A stretch of 64,000 bases of DNA. Source: an uncultured Clostridium sp. (GTDB lineage: Bacteria > Bacillota > Clostridia > TANB77 > CAG-508). Location: NCBI GenBank assembly GCA_948469655.1, contig CAOKMF010000005.1:1-64000 (forward strand). The letters run 5' to 3'. Made by a program: the position numbers and the translations under genes. Shown one piece after another: positions 31,150 to 42,800 of the stretch; the first letter of the stretch is position 1, and the number at the start of each line of letters is the position of its first letter. Under the pieces are notes generated by a model. It had not been told where the DNA came from, searched no databases, and worked only from the letters and a program-made list of their open reading frames with translations.

Positions 31150-31245
31150 AAACGCCTTGGAGAACGGAATTTTTTAAAAAAATCATATTTAGGCAAGTTT
31201 TGCGAATATTATATTAAATACGCAGTATGCTGATTATTGTTCGAG
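31150..31245. repeat. R1-like repeat remnant, copy c
   Basis: AACGCCTTGGAGAAC on the left resembles the inverted GGCGTTCG block of R1. GCAGTATGCTGATTATTGTTCG on the right resembles the R1b end. It lies between engB and serS and overlaps the serS stop. The spacer 31019-31149 is AT-rich with no other feature I can name. Confidence 0.45.
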
Positions 31246-32520
31246 CTTTTCTAATCCTCCCATATAAGGACGCAACACTTCTGGTATATCTACACTTCCA
31301 TCTTGATTGTAATTATTTTCCAAAAATGCAATAAGCATTCTCGGAGGTGCGATTACTGTATTATTTAAAGTATGTGCAAAATAATTTTGCTTTTCTCCTT
31401 TTTTCTTTACTCTTATTCCAAGACGTCTACTTTGTGCATCTGTTAAATTTGAGCAACTTCCAACTTCAAAATATTTCTTTTGTCTTGGACTCCAAGCTTC
31501 TACGTCTACACTTTTTGCCTTTAAATCTGCTAAATCACCTGAGCAACATTCAAGTGTACGAACTGGAATATCCAAGCTTCTAAATAATTCTACTGTGTAT
31601 GACCACATTTTGTCATACCATTCATAGCTTTCTTCTGGCTCACATACAACTATCATTTCTTGTTTTTCAAATTGATGTATTCTGTATACTCCTCTTTCTT
31701 CTATTCCATGTGCACCTTTTTCTTTTCTAAAACATGGAGAGTATGAAGTCATTGTATATGGTAATTTTTCACTATCTAATATTTTGCCTTTAAACTTTCC
31801 TATCATAGAATGCTCGCTTGTACCTATCAAATAAAGGTCTTCTCCTTCTATTTTGTACATCATTGCATCCATTTCTTCAAAACTCATAACTCCTGTTACT
31901 ACATTAGAACGTATCATAAAAGGAGGAACGCAATATGTAAATCCTTTATTTATCATAAAATCTCTTGCATAACTTAAAAGTGCAGAATGAAGTCTTGCAA
32001 TATTTCCTGTTAAATAATAGAACCCATTTCCTGCAACATCTCTTGCAGAGTCTAAATCTATTCCAGAAAAGCTTTCCATTATTTCTGTATGATATGGTAT
32101 CTCAAAGTCTGGAACAGCTGGCTCTCCATATTTTTTTACTTCAACATTTTCACTATCGTCTTTTCCAATAGGAACTGACTCATGCATAATGTTTGGTATT
32201 TTCATCATTATATTATTTATTTCTTCTTTTAGTGTTTCTTCTGATTTTTCTACTTCTACAAGCTCGTCATTTATTTTTTTAACTTCAAGTTTTATATTTT
32301 CTGCGTCTTCCTTTTTTCCTTCTCTCATAAGAGAGCCTATTTGCTCACTTAAAGAATTACGTTTTGCTCTTAAAGTATCACCATTTAATATTGTTTCACG
32401 GCTTTTTTTATCTAATTCTATTACTTTATCTACAAGCTCTAATTTGTGGTCTTGAAATTTCTTTTTTATATTTTCCTTTACAAGTTCAGGATTTTCTCTA
32501 ATTAACTTAATATCTATCAT
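31234..32520 (-). CDS. serS: Seryl-tRNA synthetase
   Basis: 428 residues. An N-terminal coiled-coil arm (about 30-100) binds the tRNA long arm. Class II motifs include GTSEHSMIGKF, FRKEKGAHGIEERGVYRIHQFEKQE and NNTVIAPPRMLIAFLENN. Intact in one frame, with no in-frame CGG. I see no T-box (no AGGGTGGNACCGCG) in the leader. 32521-32600 is AT-rich spacer. Confidence 0.96.
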   Translation of the reverse strand: MIDIKLIRENPELVKENIKKKFQDHKLELVDKVIELDKKSRETILNGDTLRAKRNSLSEQIGSLMREGKKEDAENIKLEVKKINDELVEVEKSEETLKEEINNIMMKIPNIMHESVPIGKDDSENVEVKKYGEPAVPDFEIPYHTEIMESFSGIDLDSARDVAGNGFYYLTGNIARLHSALLSYARDFMINKGFTYCVPPFMIRSNVVTGVMSFEEMDAMMYKIEGEDLYLIGTSEHSMIGKFKGKILDSEKLPYTMTSYSPCFRKEKGAHGIEERGVYRIHQFEKQEMIVVCEPEESYEWYDKMWSYTVELFRSLDIPVRTLECCSGDLADLKAKSVDVEAWSPRQKKYFEVGSCSNLTDAQSRRLGIRVKKKGEKQNYFAHTLNNTVIAPPRMLIAFLENNYNQDGSVDIPEVLRPYMGGLEKLEQ

Positions 32521-32600
32521 AGTTTCATCCTCTTTTAATTAAAAAATTTATGATATAAGTCTATCATGTTTTAGTACTTTTTGCAAGATAAATATGGTAA

Positions 32601-32635
32601 ACAAAAAAGAAAAAGATAAGTTAAAAAAACTTATC
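32601..32635 (-). terminator. Terminator after 32721 gene
   Basis: On the reverse strand GATAAGTT/AACTTATC is followed by a T-rich run, upstream of serS. Confidence 0.75.
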
Positions 32636-32720
32636 CCTTCCTAAAACTTAAAATTTTACTTTTCCCATTTAGATTGCAACTGCGATTTATTTACCTTGTC
32701 CTAACTCCTGCCGACCTTCT

Positions 32721-32993
32721 TCAGTTTTTTATCTTCAGCTTTTGGCTAAAAGCAATAAATAAAAATGCTGAAAATACTGCAAGGAAGCCATAATAAAATA
32801 TTCCAAAGTTAGTTAAGTCCTGCCAAATAAGTAAAACCACCATTACCGCACACAGTATACTGAGAATACCGCACAATTTTTTTCTTTTATGCAAATTTTC
32901 TACAGTATAGTTGTTCTCGCTAAAAGTCAGCTTCACAGTTAATACAGCAACTATAATTATTACACACATAAGAAATATTGTTGCAATTATCAT
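32721..32993 (-). CDS. Small three-helix membrane protein
   Basis: 90 residues with three hydrophobic helices (about 3-22, 41-58, 65-82) separated by a KRKK loop. Family not recognised. GGAGG lies upstream. TGC GGT and GCG GTA are out-of-frame CGG triplets and unshifted. Confidence 0.6.
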   Translation of the reverse strand: MIIATIFLMCVIIIVAVLTVKLTFSENNYTVENLHKRKKLCGILSILCAVMVVLLIWQDLTNFGIFYYGFLAVFSAFLFIAFSQKLKIKN

Positions 32994-33154
32994 TCTCTTG
33001 TCCTCCTAGTTGTTTATTTGCAATTAAATGAGTTTTTCAAACTATATCTGCTATTTTCAGATATAGTTTATATTATACTATATATTTACATAAAAATCAA
33101 ATTGATTCTACTTAAAAAATTAATTTTCATTAACTTTAATTTGTACTAACTAAA

Positions 33155-33191
33155 AAGAAAGAGTATTTCTTTTTTTAAAAAACTCTTTCTT
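33155..33191 (-). terminator. Terminator after DUF378 gene
   Basis: Hairpin arms AAGAAAGAGT/ACTCTTTCTT, with a T run on the reverse strand. Confidence 0.75.
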
Positions 33192-33213
33192 TCATTATTC
33201 AGTTTCAAAATTT

Positions 33214-33405
33214 TTAATCTCTATCAAATAATAGCTTTATTGCCCATAGTCCAGAGATTCCTACTAATATATATATAATTCTACTTATAATAGACATTTC
33301 TCCAAATATAGCATCAACTAAGTTAAAGTTAAATATTCCAATTAATCCCCAAACTATAGCACCTATTATAACTAAGATTAAAGCAATTGTATCTATAACT
33401 TTCAT
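33214..33405 (-). CDS. DUF378 family membrane protein
   Basis: 63 residues from the ATG at 33405, chosen because AAGGA lies nine bases upstream. An earlier ATG at 33426 lacks a site. Two transmembrane helices with the DUF378 signature GAIVWGLIGIFNFNLVDAIFG. Function unknown. Confidence 0.85.
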   Translation of the reverse strand: MKVIDTIALILVIIGAIVWGLIGIFNFNLVDAIFGEMSIISRIIYILVGISGLWAIKLLFDRD

Positions 33406-33503
33406 TTTTTCTAATTCCTTTCCCAAGGATTTTATACTAAGTTATTATATTCAATTTCAAAACTTTTATCCTAGTTTTTTTAAGTTACCAAATTTTAACT
33501 TTC

Positions 33504-34252
33504 TTAAACCAACTTGTCTACAAAAATTGCATATGCAGTACTTGGATCTTGGTGACTCACATAATTTATCGCACCAACCAATTTACCGGTTTTGCATAAG
33601 TGGTGTTCCGCTCATTCCTTGAACAATTCCGCCAGCTTTTTCAAGTAATTCTTCATCTGTTATTTTTACTTTTATATTTTTATTACTATCTATGTAATTA
33701 ATGTCTGTTATCTCTACTTTATAACTTTTAGTTTCTTCTTCACCTAGAGACATTATAATATCTGCTTTTCCTTTTCTTACATTATACCAACAAGCCGTTT
33801 CTACTTCTTCGAAATCTTCTTCAATTTCATTTACTTTTCCAAATATTCCATAATTGCTATCATAATAAATATATCCTATTTGATTATTTGTATCTGACAT
33901 TGCTACAATGCTTCCTGTTTCCCCTTCACTCGCTTTTTCAATTCCTGTAAGGATTGCTTCATAACATGAACCTAAAACTACCACTTTTTTATTCTTATCC
34001 TTTAATGTTGAATGTCCAAGTGCAACAAATTCATTTGTTTCTGGTTTTATAAATGTAATAGTTCCTATTTTCATATTTGATGTTGGTACTAATTCATTAC
34101 TATCTTCAGTTGTAATTATATCATCTATTTCAAAGCCAATCAATTTCCCGTACTAACAATACTTTCTGTGGAGTTGTTTTTAGAAATCCTATTCCAACAA
34201 TTGCCATAATCACAAAAAATAACATGATAAAGATTCTATTATTCTTTTTCAT
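33504..34252 (-). CDS. SpoIVB-type S55 serine peptidase (PDZ-less)
   Basis: 248 residues with an N-terminal transmembrane anchor and the S55 peptidase domain: FVALGHSTLKD (catalytic histidine) and GGIVQGMSGTPLMQNGKLVGAI (catalytic serine). SpoIVB cleaves SpoIVFA to activate sigma-K. Bacillus SpoIVB has an intervening PDZ domain that is missing here, so this may be a short paralogue. In-frame CGG at 34148 (a CGGG, just after the anchor) and 33586 (QNGKLVGA) must be read with +1. AGC GGA encoding the catalytic serine-glycine is out of frame and unshifted. Confidence 0.85.
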
Positions 34253-34540
34253 CTACATAACCTCTCTTAACATTTTATTCAAATTTTCATAAAACTTTCG
34301 TATTTTTTAAAATTTTCTTTCGTCAATTTTTTCAAAAAAATCTTTGGTTATGTAAACACAATATTTATTTTACCATGCTTTATGTAAATATTCAAGTCTT
34401 TTTTGTAAAATTATGTCAATTTTTTATTGAAACCATTACTTTAATAAAATATTAATACATATTTAACTTTTTCTTAAAGTCTTTTATTTATTTTTTATGT
34501 ATAATTAATTTACGCTAGATTTCAATTTTGGGGGTTACTT

Positions 34541-35364
34541 ATGAAAAGGCAAAAAACAAGATTAAACTTTAAAAAAATTTTATTAAGATTATTTTTTCTA
34601 GCATTTATCATAGCTGGTTATTTTTTTGTTAAATATAGATTTTTTATAGTAGATAATATTTCTCGGATATATAGACGATTCACCCATTCCAGAGTTTTTA
34701 AATTCAAAAAATGATTTGGTCTATCCAAACTCTAAGCTTGAGGAATATGAAGATATTGCTTTAAAAAATAATCCTGCATACTCTGGAATTCGGAAGATGT
34801 GAAGTAAGTAACAAAATAGGCTATTTTACAACTTTTACAGCTAATACTGAGGGTAAGAATAAAACTTATAAAGAATATAAACAAAATGGTGATGTACCAT
34901 GGAAAGATAATAAATATTGGGATAATACTATGGAAACTGATGGATGTCTTATAACTGCTCTATCTATAATTTTAAGCGGATATGGTAATACAAAAACTCC
35001 TGAAGATTTAAGGAAGATGTATTATCCATATTTAAAAGCAGATAAACTTTCTTATGAATTATCTAATTCTTTTGGAATAGAAAATATGGATTTTTATTTT
35101 GACAGTATTCATTTATCTAATGATTATATTGAAGAACATTTAGAAACAAATAGGCCTATTCTCATTTGTGTATGGAATAAGCCTAAGGTTAATCGTTGGA
35201 CAAGTGTGTCTCATTATATGGTTTTACTTGCAACTGATGGAGAAGGTAAAGTGTATGTTTCTAACCCAAATGGCTTAGAAAATACATATAAAACTTCTGG
35301 CTGGTATGATATAAATGAAATAACTCCCTATCTTGCAAAGGCGTTATTTATTGAAGAGAATTAA
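34541..35364 (+). CDS. Membrane-anchored C39-like papain-fold peptidase
   Basis: 273 residues with an N-terminal transmembrane helix (about 17-34). The extracellular C39_2-type domain has the cysteine in METDGCLITALSIILSGYG and the histidine in SVSHYMVLLA, followed by a typical NPNG. In-frame CGG at 34664 (NISGYIDD) and 34791 (SGIGRCEV) must be read with +1. Straight translation starting internally would lack the anchor. The 34253-34540 spacer is AT-rich and holds the divergent promoters, none of which I can fix. Its stop overlaps the convergent fmt stop. Confidence 0.7.
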
Positions 35365-36300
35365 TCAAACTTAGCTCCTTTTTCAATTTTGTTTCCTCTT
35401 AGGAAATCACATATATTCATTCTTTTGCCGTTTTCCCCTTGGATCTCTAAGACTTTTATAATGCCATTATTCGCTTTTATTTGCATTCCTTCTTTATCAT
35501 TTGCTAGAATAACTTCGCCGTGGAACTATATTTTCGCTATTGTCTTCTATTATTTGAACTTTCCAAAATTTAATTTTTTTATCATTTAAAATAGCATATG
35601 CTCCCATTATTGGGTTTAACCCACATACTTTATTTTTTATGCTTGCCGCCGATTCTGAAAAGTCAATTTTTGCAATTTCTTTATTTAACATTGGAGCAAT
35701 TGTAAAGTCTTTCCCTTGCTCTCTTCTTGGCGCAGTTCCTTTTTCTATTTCTTTAACAGTTTTAACAAGTAACTCTGCTCCGGAAATTTTTAATCTATCC
35801 CAAAGCTCCCCTGTTGTTTCATACTCCCCAATTTCGGTTTCTTCTTGGAATATAATGTCACCTTCGTCCATTTTTTCATTCATATACATGGTTGAGTTTC
35901 CTGTGACTTTATCTCCATTTAGTATTGCCCATTGTATTGGTGCTGCTCCCCTATACTTTGGAAGAAGTGATGCATGTAGGTTTATACAGCCAAATTTTGG
36001 AATATCTAATATTTCTTTTGGCAAAATCTTTCCATATGCTACAACACATATTAGGTCTGGGCTTATTTCCTTTATAGTTTCTATAAACTCAGTATTCCCT
36101 TTAACTTTTTCTGGTTGAAATATTTTTAAATTTTTCTCCTTTGCAAATACCTTTACTTCTGACTCTGTAAGCTTCATTCCCCTATTTTTTTGTTTGTCAG
36201 GATTTGTTACAACACTTACTATATTAAAGCCTTCATTATACAGTTTTTCTAAAGAAGCCTCTGCGAAATCAGGCGTTCCCATAAATAAAATATTTAACAT
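35361..36300 (-). CDS. fmt: Methionyl-tRNA formyltransferase
   Basis: 312 residues. It formylates initiator Met-tRNA. The formyl-THF domain has FMGTPDFAEASL, NLHASLLPKYRGAAPIQWAI and the C-terminal OB domain. In-frame CGG (35518, a CGGC) in NIVPGEVI needs +1 to reach the tRNA-binding C-terminal domain. TCG GCG, GCG GCA, TCC GGA and AAC GGC are out of frame and unshifted. Order priA-def-fmt is typical of Firmicutes. Confidence 0.95.
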
Positions 36301-36312
36301 TATTTTCTCCTA

Positions 36313-36820
36313 TTATTTCTTCTTATCCTTTTTTCTCTCTTGTATACTTTCAGGTTCTACATATTGCATTGTTCCTGGTATCATGACATCTGTTAAAACT
36401 ATTCCATTTAAGTGATCCATCTCATGTGAAATTGCTTGTGCCAAAAGTCCGAGTACCTGTTATTTTTATATTTTTACCGTTTTCGTCCAAAGCTTCTACT
36501 GTAACTTCTGCTGGTCTTTTTGTTTTTACATACATATTAGGGAAACTAAGGCACCCTTCTTCTACTTCCTGTGTTCCTTTCGTTTTTGTTATAACCGGAT
36601 TTATTAGTTTAATTATTGGCTTTTCATCATAAAGGTCAATTACAATTATTTTTTTCAAAATTCCAACTTGTACAGCAGCAAGTCCAACGCCATCATATTC
36701 ATGCATTGTATCAATCATATCTTTTATTAGTTCTTTTATTTTATCATCTATTATTTCTACTTCTTTTGATTTCTTTTTTAAAATTTCGTCCCCTTCTTGG
36801 CGCACATTTCTTAACCCCAT
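36313..36820 (-). CDS. def: Peptide deformylase
   Basis: 168 residues. Motif 1 GVGLAAVQVG, motif 2 EGCLSFP with the metal cysteine, motif 3 ISHEMDHLNG with the two metal histidines. In-frame CGG (36449-36451) in ITGTGLLAQAISHEMDH must be read with +1. Otherwise the HExxH metal site is never made and the enzyme is dead. CCG GTT and AAC GGT are out of frame. It removes the formyl group that Fmt adds and sits between priA and fmt. Confidence 0.95.
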
Positions 36821-36856
36821 CCGTTGGTACTTCCTTTCTATATTTATTTTCTTAAA

Positions 36857-39091
36857 CTAGTTCATATTATTAGGATTAACATCAACTGAAATACGTGTAT
36901 TATTACTAGTCTTTATACTATTTATGCTTAATCTTATCTTGTTTATTATATTATTCCCAAGATTACATTTAATAATAATTCTCCACCTATACCTATTCTT
37001 AATTTTACTAATTGGAGATGGCATAGGAGAGAACACTTGCATATCTTTCTCGCTAGATACTAGCAAATTATCATAAACTGCATTAATAACTCCTATTGCT
37101 GTATTATTATCAAAATCACTAACCTCGATTTTTATTATATCGCAAAATGGTGGATATTTCAAGGCTTGCCTTAATTTTATTTCTTGATTATAAAATTTTA
37201 TATAGTCTTGTTCTTTTGCGCACTCAATTGGGAAACTCTCTGGGTTATATGTTTGTATGATTACATGTCCTTTATCCCCTTCTCTTCCTGCACGTCCGGG
37301 CTACTTGCGTTAAAATATCAAATGTTCTTTCATTACTTCTAAAATCAGACATGTACATATTACTATCTGCTGCAATAACACCGAACTAGAGTCACATTTG
37401 GAAAATGATGTCCTTTTACAACCATTTGAGTTCCAATAAGTATATCAATATTTTCATCTTTGAATTTATTTAATATAGTATCATAAGAATTCTTTTTGCT
37501 TACTGTATCTATATCCATTCTAATTGTTGTAGCATTTGGAAAATTCTTATTAATCTGTTCTTCAATTTTTTGTGTTCCTGTCCCAAAGTACCTTATATTT
37601 TTACTTTTACATTCAGGACATTCACTAACGTTATTTCTTTCGTACCCACAGTAATGGCATTTTAATTTGTCCTGTTTCATATGATACGTAAGTGTTATAT
37701 TACATTTTGGGCAATTTACTGTATATCCGCAGTCTCTACACATTACAAAGGTAGAGTATCCCCTTCTGTTTAAAAATAATATTGTCTGTTTTTTTGTTTT
37801 TATATTATTTTTTATCATTTCATATAGTCTATTACTTAAAACTGATTTATTTCCGAATGCTAAGTTCTTTTTTCATATCTATAACTTCTACATTTGGAAG
37901 CTCTGATTCATTTGCCCTTTTACTTAAAGTGAGTATTCCGGTCCTGCTTTTCTAGTCTATAATATGTACCAATATCAGGAGTTGCACTTCCTAGCACTAA
38001 TGGAATAGAATTTTTCTTTGCAAGATATTTTGCAATTTCTTTTGCATTATATTTAGGTGTCATATCTGATTTATATGATGTATCATGTTCTTCATCAATA
38101 ATTATAATTCCCAAATTTTTTAAAGGTGCAAAAATTGCTGACCTTGCACCAATTACAATTTTGGCTTCTCCTTTATCTGCCCTTTTCCATTCATCATATC
38201 TTTCCCCAACTGATAATTTACTATGAAGTAAAGCTATTTTATCTTCTCCAAATCTAGCAATAAATCTATCTACCATTTGTGGTGTAAGAGATATCTCAGG
38301 TACAAGAACAATTGCGGTTCTTCCTTTTTCTAAAACTTTACCAATTAATTGAAGATATATTTCTGTTTTTCCGAGAGCCGAGTTACTCCATATAGTAAAA
38401 ATTCCTTAAAGAATTTATCATTAATTCCAGCTTCAATTTTATTCATTGCTTTTTGCTGTTCTTTTGTAAGGCTTAGATTTTCTGTTCTTTGAATATTTTT
38501 ATTTTTAAATGGGTTTCTATTTACTTCTTTTTTTATGATTTCTACATAACCGTTTTTTTCTAAAGTTTTTGCAACTGTACTGCTTGTATCTGCAAAAGTT
38601 ACAAGCTCTGACAATAGTACTTCGTCATTTTGCATTAAAAACTCTAAAGTTCTAATTTGCTTTTCTGACTTTAAAATCTTCTTGTCAATCTCTTCTCTAA
38701 CATCTTCTTCATCTTTTTTTAGATAAACAAATTTCACTTCTTTATCTTTTATTCTGTTTTCTAAATTTTTCGATACTGTCCCTGGAGGAAGCATTAGTTT
38801 TATACAATCTGATATATTACAAAAATATTTATTTGCCATAAGTCTTGCAAGCTCTATTTTTTCTTCATTTAAACTACCTAAAGTTTCTACATTTAATATA
38901 TCTTTTATCTTATACTCTGACTCTTCTTTAATTCCTATTACAAAACCTTCTTGTGCTCTTTTCATTGTACCAAAAGGAACTAGTACTTTTTTCCCAATAG
39001 AAATAGCACCTTCAAACTTTGCTGGAACATTATAGTCAAATATTCTATTTAACTCTTTAGCATTGCTACTTATTATAACTTCTACTATCAT
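36857..39091 (-). CDS. priA: Primosomal replication restart helicase PriA
   Basis: 742 residues. N-terminal 3' DNA-binding domain, Walker A LLYGVTGSGKTE, IIIDEEHD, and two zinc clusters in CRDCGYTVNCPKCN / CHYCGYERNNVSECPECKS, then the GTQMVVKGHHFP and VAGRAGR motifs. Six in-frame CGG codons (38378 and 38371 in GSGKT, 37938 KQDGIL, 37853 LSIGNKS, 37381 LVGVIAA, 37306 VAGRAGR) must be read with +1. Straight translation gives five fragments. TGC GGA in the zinc cluster is out of frame. 2235 bases minus six gives 743 codons exactly. Confidence 0.95.
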
Positions 39092-39248
39092 GTTTTACAG
39101 TATATCAAATTTTTATCAAATTCTCAAGACATTTTTATATGTATTTTATTAAATATAATCAATATTTCGTGACAAAAAATCCCCCATTTTTCGACACAAA
39201 CCCGCTAGATGTCAAGTCTATTCTATACATTTAAGTCTTCACTATAAT

Positions 39249-39277
39249 TTGACAATTTACATAAAATTTGCTATAAT
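39249..39277 (+). promoter_or_regulatory. Cassette 3 promoter
   Basis: Consensus TTGACA (39249-39254) and TATAAT (39272-39277) with a 17-base spacer. The spacer contains TTTACATAAA (39256-39265). The first 18 bases match the cassette 2 promoter. Confidence 0.88.
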
Positions 39278-39378
39278 CTATGTATACCTATTTGTGGTAA
39301 TTATTCTAGAGTTATTTAAGAATAAGAAATTAGGTAAGGAAACCGTTGTTGGTACTCAAGAAATGGAGGAACATTCAA

Positions 39379-39588
39379 ATGAGTATGTTTGACCCCAAGC
39401 TTAAAAGTAATTCCAAAAAGAAAAGCAAACCACTTTCCTTTGAAGAATTCAAAGAATTGGAAGTTTTAAGACATAATCTTTCCTCTCCTGCTTCAACTTT
39501 TAGAACGTACCTTGTGCGTAACTATCTCAATTCAAAAGCTGGACAAAATTTAGAGGAAAGAATCTTTAAACATCTTGATCAGGCATAA
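39379..39588 (+). CDS. Cassette 3 protein A, unknown
   Basis: 69 residues, very basic at the N-terminus (DPKLKSNSKKKSK) then helical (FEEFKELEVLRHNL). GGAGG is nine bases before the ATG at 39379. Family not recognised. Codons are GC-richer than the neighbours. A 102-base leader separates it from the promoter. No in-frame CGG. Confidence 0.5.
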   Translation: MSMFDPKLKSNSKKKSKPLSFEEFKELEVLRHNLSSPASTFRTYLVRNYLNSKAGQNLEERIFKHLDQA

Positions 39589-39632
39589 GTAACTATAAAC
39601 ACAGCACCTAAGAAAAAACAGGAGGTAGCACC

Positions 39633-39794
39633 ATGAGTAGTTTAGTACCCTACAAAGACAGTTTCACTCGACCATTTCCAATTGAGGCACCTAACGGCGT
39701 AAGCAATACTTCTGATTCGGATCACGTCGAAGACGCTGAGTTCGACAAGAAGTTGCTCGCATGGAAAAACGGCGAAGGCCCTTACCCTTTATAG
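39633..39794 (+). CDS. Cassette 3 protein B, unknown
   Basis: 53 residues (MSSLVPYKDSFTRPFPIEAPN...). GGAGG lies seven bases before the ATG. Family not recognised. It uses AAC, GGC, GTC, GAC and CTC codons rarely seen in host genes. AAC GGC twice and TCG GAT are out-of-frame CGG. It follows protein A by 44 bases and is probably co-transcribed. Confidence 0.5.
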   Translation: MSSLVPYKDSFTRPFPIEAPNGVSNTSDSDHVEDAEFDKKLLAWKNGEGPYPL

Positions 39795-39818
39795 GAAACA
39801 GCTGTATCCTTAAAAAGT

Positions 39819-39858
39819 TAACGGTAGCAAAGATTTATACCCCTTTGCCACCGTTTTC
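39819..39858. terminator. Cassette 3 terminator, overlapping the addA stop
   Basis: AACGGTAGCAAAG/CTTTGCCACCGTT forms a 13-base imperfect hairpin followed by TTCT. The last codons of the convergent addA lie within it. Confidence 0.8.
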
Positions 39859-42800
39859 TATTAATATTTCTTTACCCAAATAACTTGAATAAATATATAC
39901 TCTTCCTACTTTTTTATCTAAAGCTCTTTCCAAAGCTTTTTTATATATTTCTAACTGTTCTTTATATTTTACTACAAGTTCTTTTTCTTCCTTTACTCTA
40001 TCTGTTTTATAATCTACTAAAACAACTTCTCCTTTATCTGTAATATAATATAAATCTATAATTCCCTGAACAAGAACATTTTCGTCTGTATCTTCTTCAT
40101 AAATTTCTTTTACACCAATATTTATATAAAAAGGTTTTTCTCTTTCTATTTCTTTTGCAGTTTTTAATTCTTTCCAAATATTGCTTTTAGTAAATTCAAA
40201 TACTTTATCAATATCAATAGCTTCTCTTTGTTTTTCGTTAATTATTTTATGTTTTTCTAAGTCTTCTGCAAGTTTTATTATTTTATCTTTATCATAATCT
40301 ATCTTCTCATCAAGCTCTTGAAGCATCAAATGCATTAAACTTCCCTTTTCTGCTCCTGTAAGTTCTTTGCTTTCTTTTAAGAATTCTGGGACGTTATAAT
40401 CTTCAAATTCCTTTTCTTCTAAGTCTAGCTTCATATTCTTTATTCCTGTAACAGAAGTCTTTGTAAGTACATGTTTTAACTCTTTATATTCATATTTCCA
40501 CTCAAGCTTTTCTTTTATTTTAGAGATATCTTTTTCCTTTACATTTTTCAATTTCTCTTCTATATTTCTATCTTCTTTTTTCTCTTCATCAGATTTATCC
40601 TTTAAAAATTCTTTGGCTTTATATGTATTTACTTCTAGTATCTCATTTAATTCTGCATTACGCTTTAAATATACAAGCTCTATCCAATCAAGATAGCTTA
40701 AAGCTTTTTGTATGATGTTTTTGTTTATATTAGTTTTTCCATCTGTCCCTGCATAAGAAGCAAGTATATTCTCTTTTTTTGCTATTTCTTTTGTATAATC
40801 TTTTTCTATTCCAGTAATTATGAGCTTTTCCTTGGCTCTAGTTAGTGCAACATAAAGTACTCTCATTTCTTCTGATATAACTTCTTTTTTTGACTGTATC
40901 TTTACCGCTTCCCTTGCAAGAGTTGTGTAGCTTTCTCCTTCTTCATAATTAACATACTTTGGTCCAAAACCTAAATCACCGTGAAGCAATATATCGTTTT
41001 TATTTATATCTTGCATGTTAAACCTTTTAGCAGTTCCTGATAAAAACACAACTGGAAATTCTAGTCCTTTACTTTTATGAATACTCATAATTCTAACAAC
41101 ATCTTCATTTTCTCCAATAAGCTTTGCAGGTGCCATATCACCGCTACTTAATTTTAGCTTGTCTATAAAACTTATAAAATTATATAAGCCTTTAAAGCTT
41201 GTCTTTTCATATTGTTTTGCTTTCTCAAATAACATTTTAAGATTTTGTGCTCTTAAGACACCGTTTGGCATTAAACTAACATAGCTGTAATATCCTGTAT
41301 CTAAATATATCTTCCATATAAATTCACCGAAGTGGCATACAATCTTTACTTTTCTTAAAAGTTTCTAACTTTTCTAAAAATTTTTCTATCTTAAGCTTTA
41401 AATCAGTATTCGCTTCTTTTTTATCTTTATATAACATCATAGATTCATAAAAACTTCTATCAGTACTATCTACCCTTATTTCTATTAATTCATTATCACT
41501 AAAGCCACCTATCATTGACCTTAGAACTGTAACTATTGCTATATCATTTATTGGGTTATCTATGATTTTTAATAAACTCATTATGACTTGTATTTCAGTC
41601 GAGTCTAAATATCCGAGAAGAAGTATCACAAAATACAGGAATGTTTAATCTTGTAATTTCTTGTTCATATATTGGTGCTAAAGTTTTTGTAGACCTAAGT
41701 AGTACTGCTATATCTTTATATGTAATTTTTCTCTCTGTTTTATCTTTATTAGAAACCATAACCCCTCTATCTACTAGCTCTTTTATTCGTTTTGCTACAA
41801 ATTTAGCTTCAAGTACTACGTCTTCTATTTTTTCGTTCTCTTCTACATCTTCTTCAGTATTTTCATCTTTATATATACTTGTCTCTTCTTCCTTTAAGTC
41901 TATAATATCTAATTCTGCTTTTACATCTTCTTTTTTTATATAATCTGCACCTAAGTTTAGATATTCTTCTTTTGTGTAGTCTATATCTCCCAAAGCCTTT
42001 GTCATTATGCTATCAAATATTATATTTGTAAGAGCTAAAACATTTTCCCTACTTCTAAAGTTCTTAAATAATTGAATTTTTAAGTTATCTTTTTCTTCTA
42101 GTTCTTCTTTTATTTTATATTTTTCGTATTTTTCTAGGAATAGTTCAGGTTTAGCTCCTCTAAACTTATATATACTTTGCTTTACATCCCCTACCATAAA
42201 TATATTATTGCCTCTAGAAATTGCATTTAAGATACTTTCTTGAACCAAGTTGCTGTCTTGATATTCGTCTATCAATATTTCTTCATATTTTTCTTTATAT
42301 TTTTCACATACATTACTTGTTTCTAAATTAAATATTTCAAGTGCAAAGTGCTCTATATCACTAAAGTCTATTATATTTTTATCTTGTTTTACTTTAGCAA
42401 AATTATCTATAAACTCTAGCATCAAACTTTTTATAGCTTCTAATATGCTATACATGATTTCTATATCTTCATTTGCCATTTCTGATGGATATATTAATAT
42501 TTTCTCTTTAATTTTCGATATTTGGTCTTTTACGGCTTTTCTAGATGCCTTTATTTTATCTTTTATCTCTTCTGGCACTTTTTTATCTCTTGGAAATATA
42601 TCAAACTTAAGATTACTTATCTCTTCAAACATTTCATTCCAATTTTTCTTATCATGTATACTTCTAATTCTCCTTACATCTTCTGATAAAACCACCACAA
42701 ATTTTTCTATATCTTCTTCATATTTTATTCTTTCTATTTCTTCTTCAAGCCTAAGTATGCAATCTTTAAGTTCTTCTTTTGCTTTATTAAATAAGATTTC

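Noticed and set aside
32521..32720. T-box riboswitch upstream of serS
   Set aside because: No T-box consensus (AGGGTGGNACCGCG) or specifier stem is visible, and the only hairpin is a terminator of the upstream small gene. The same check upstream of proS was negative.
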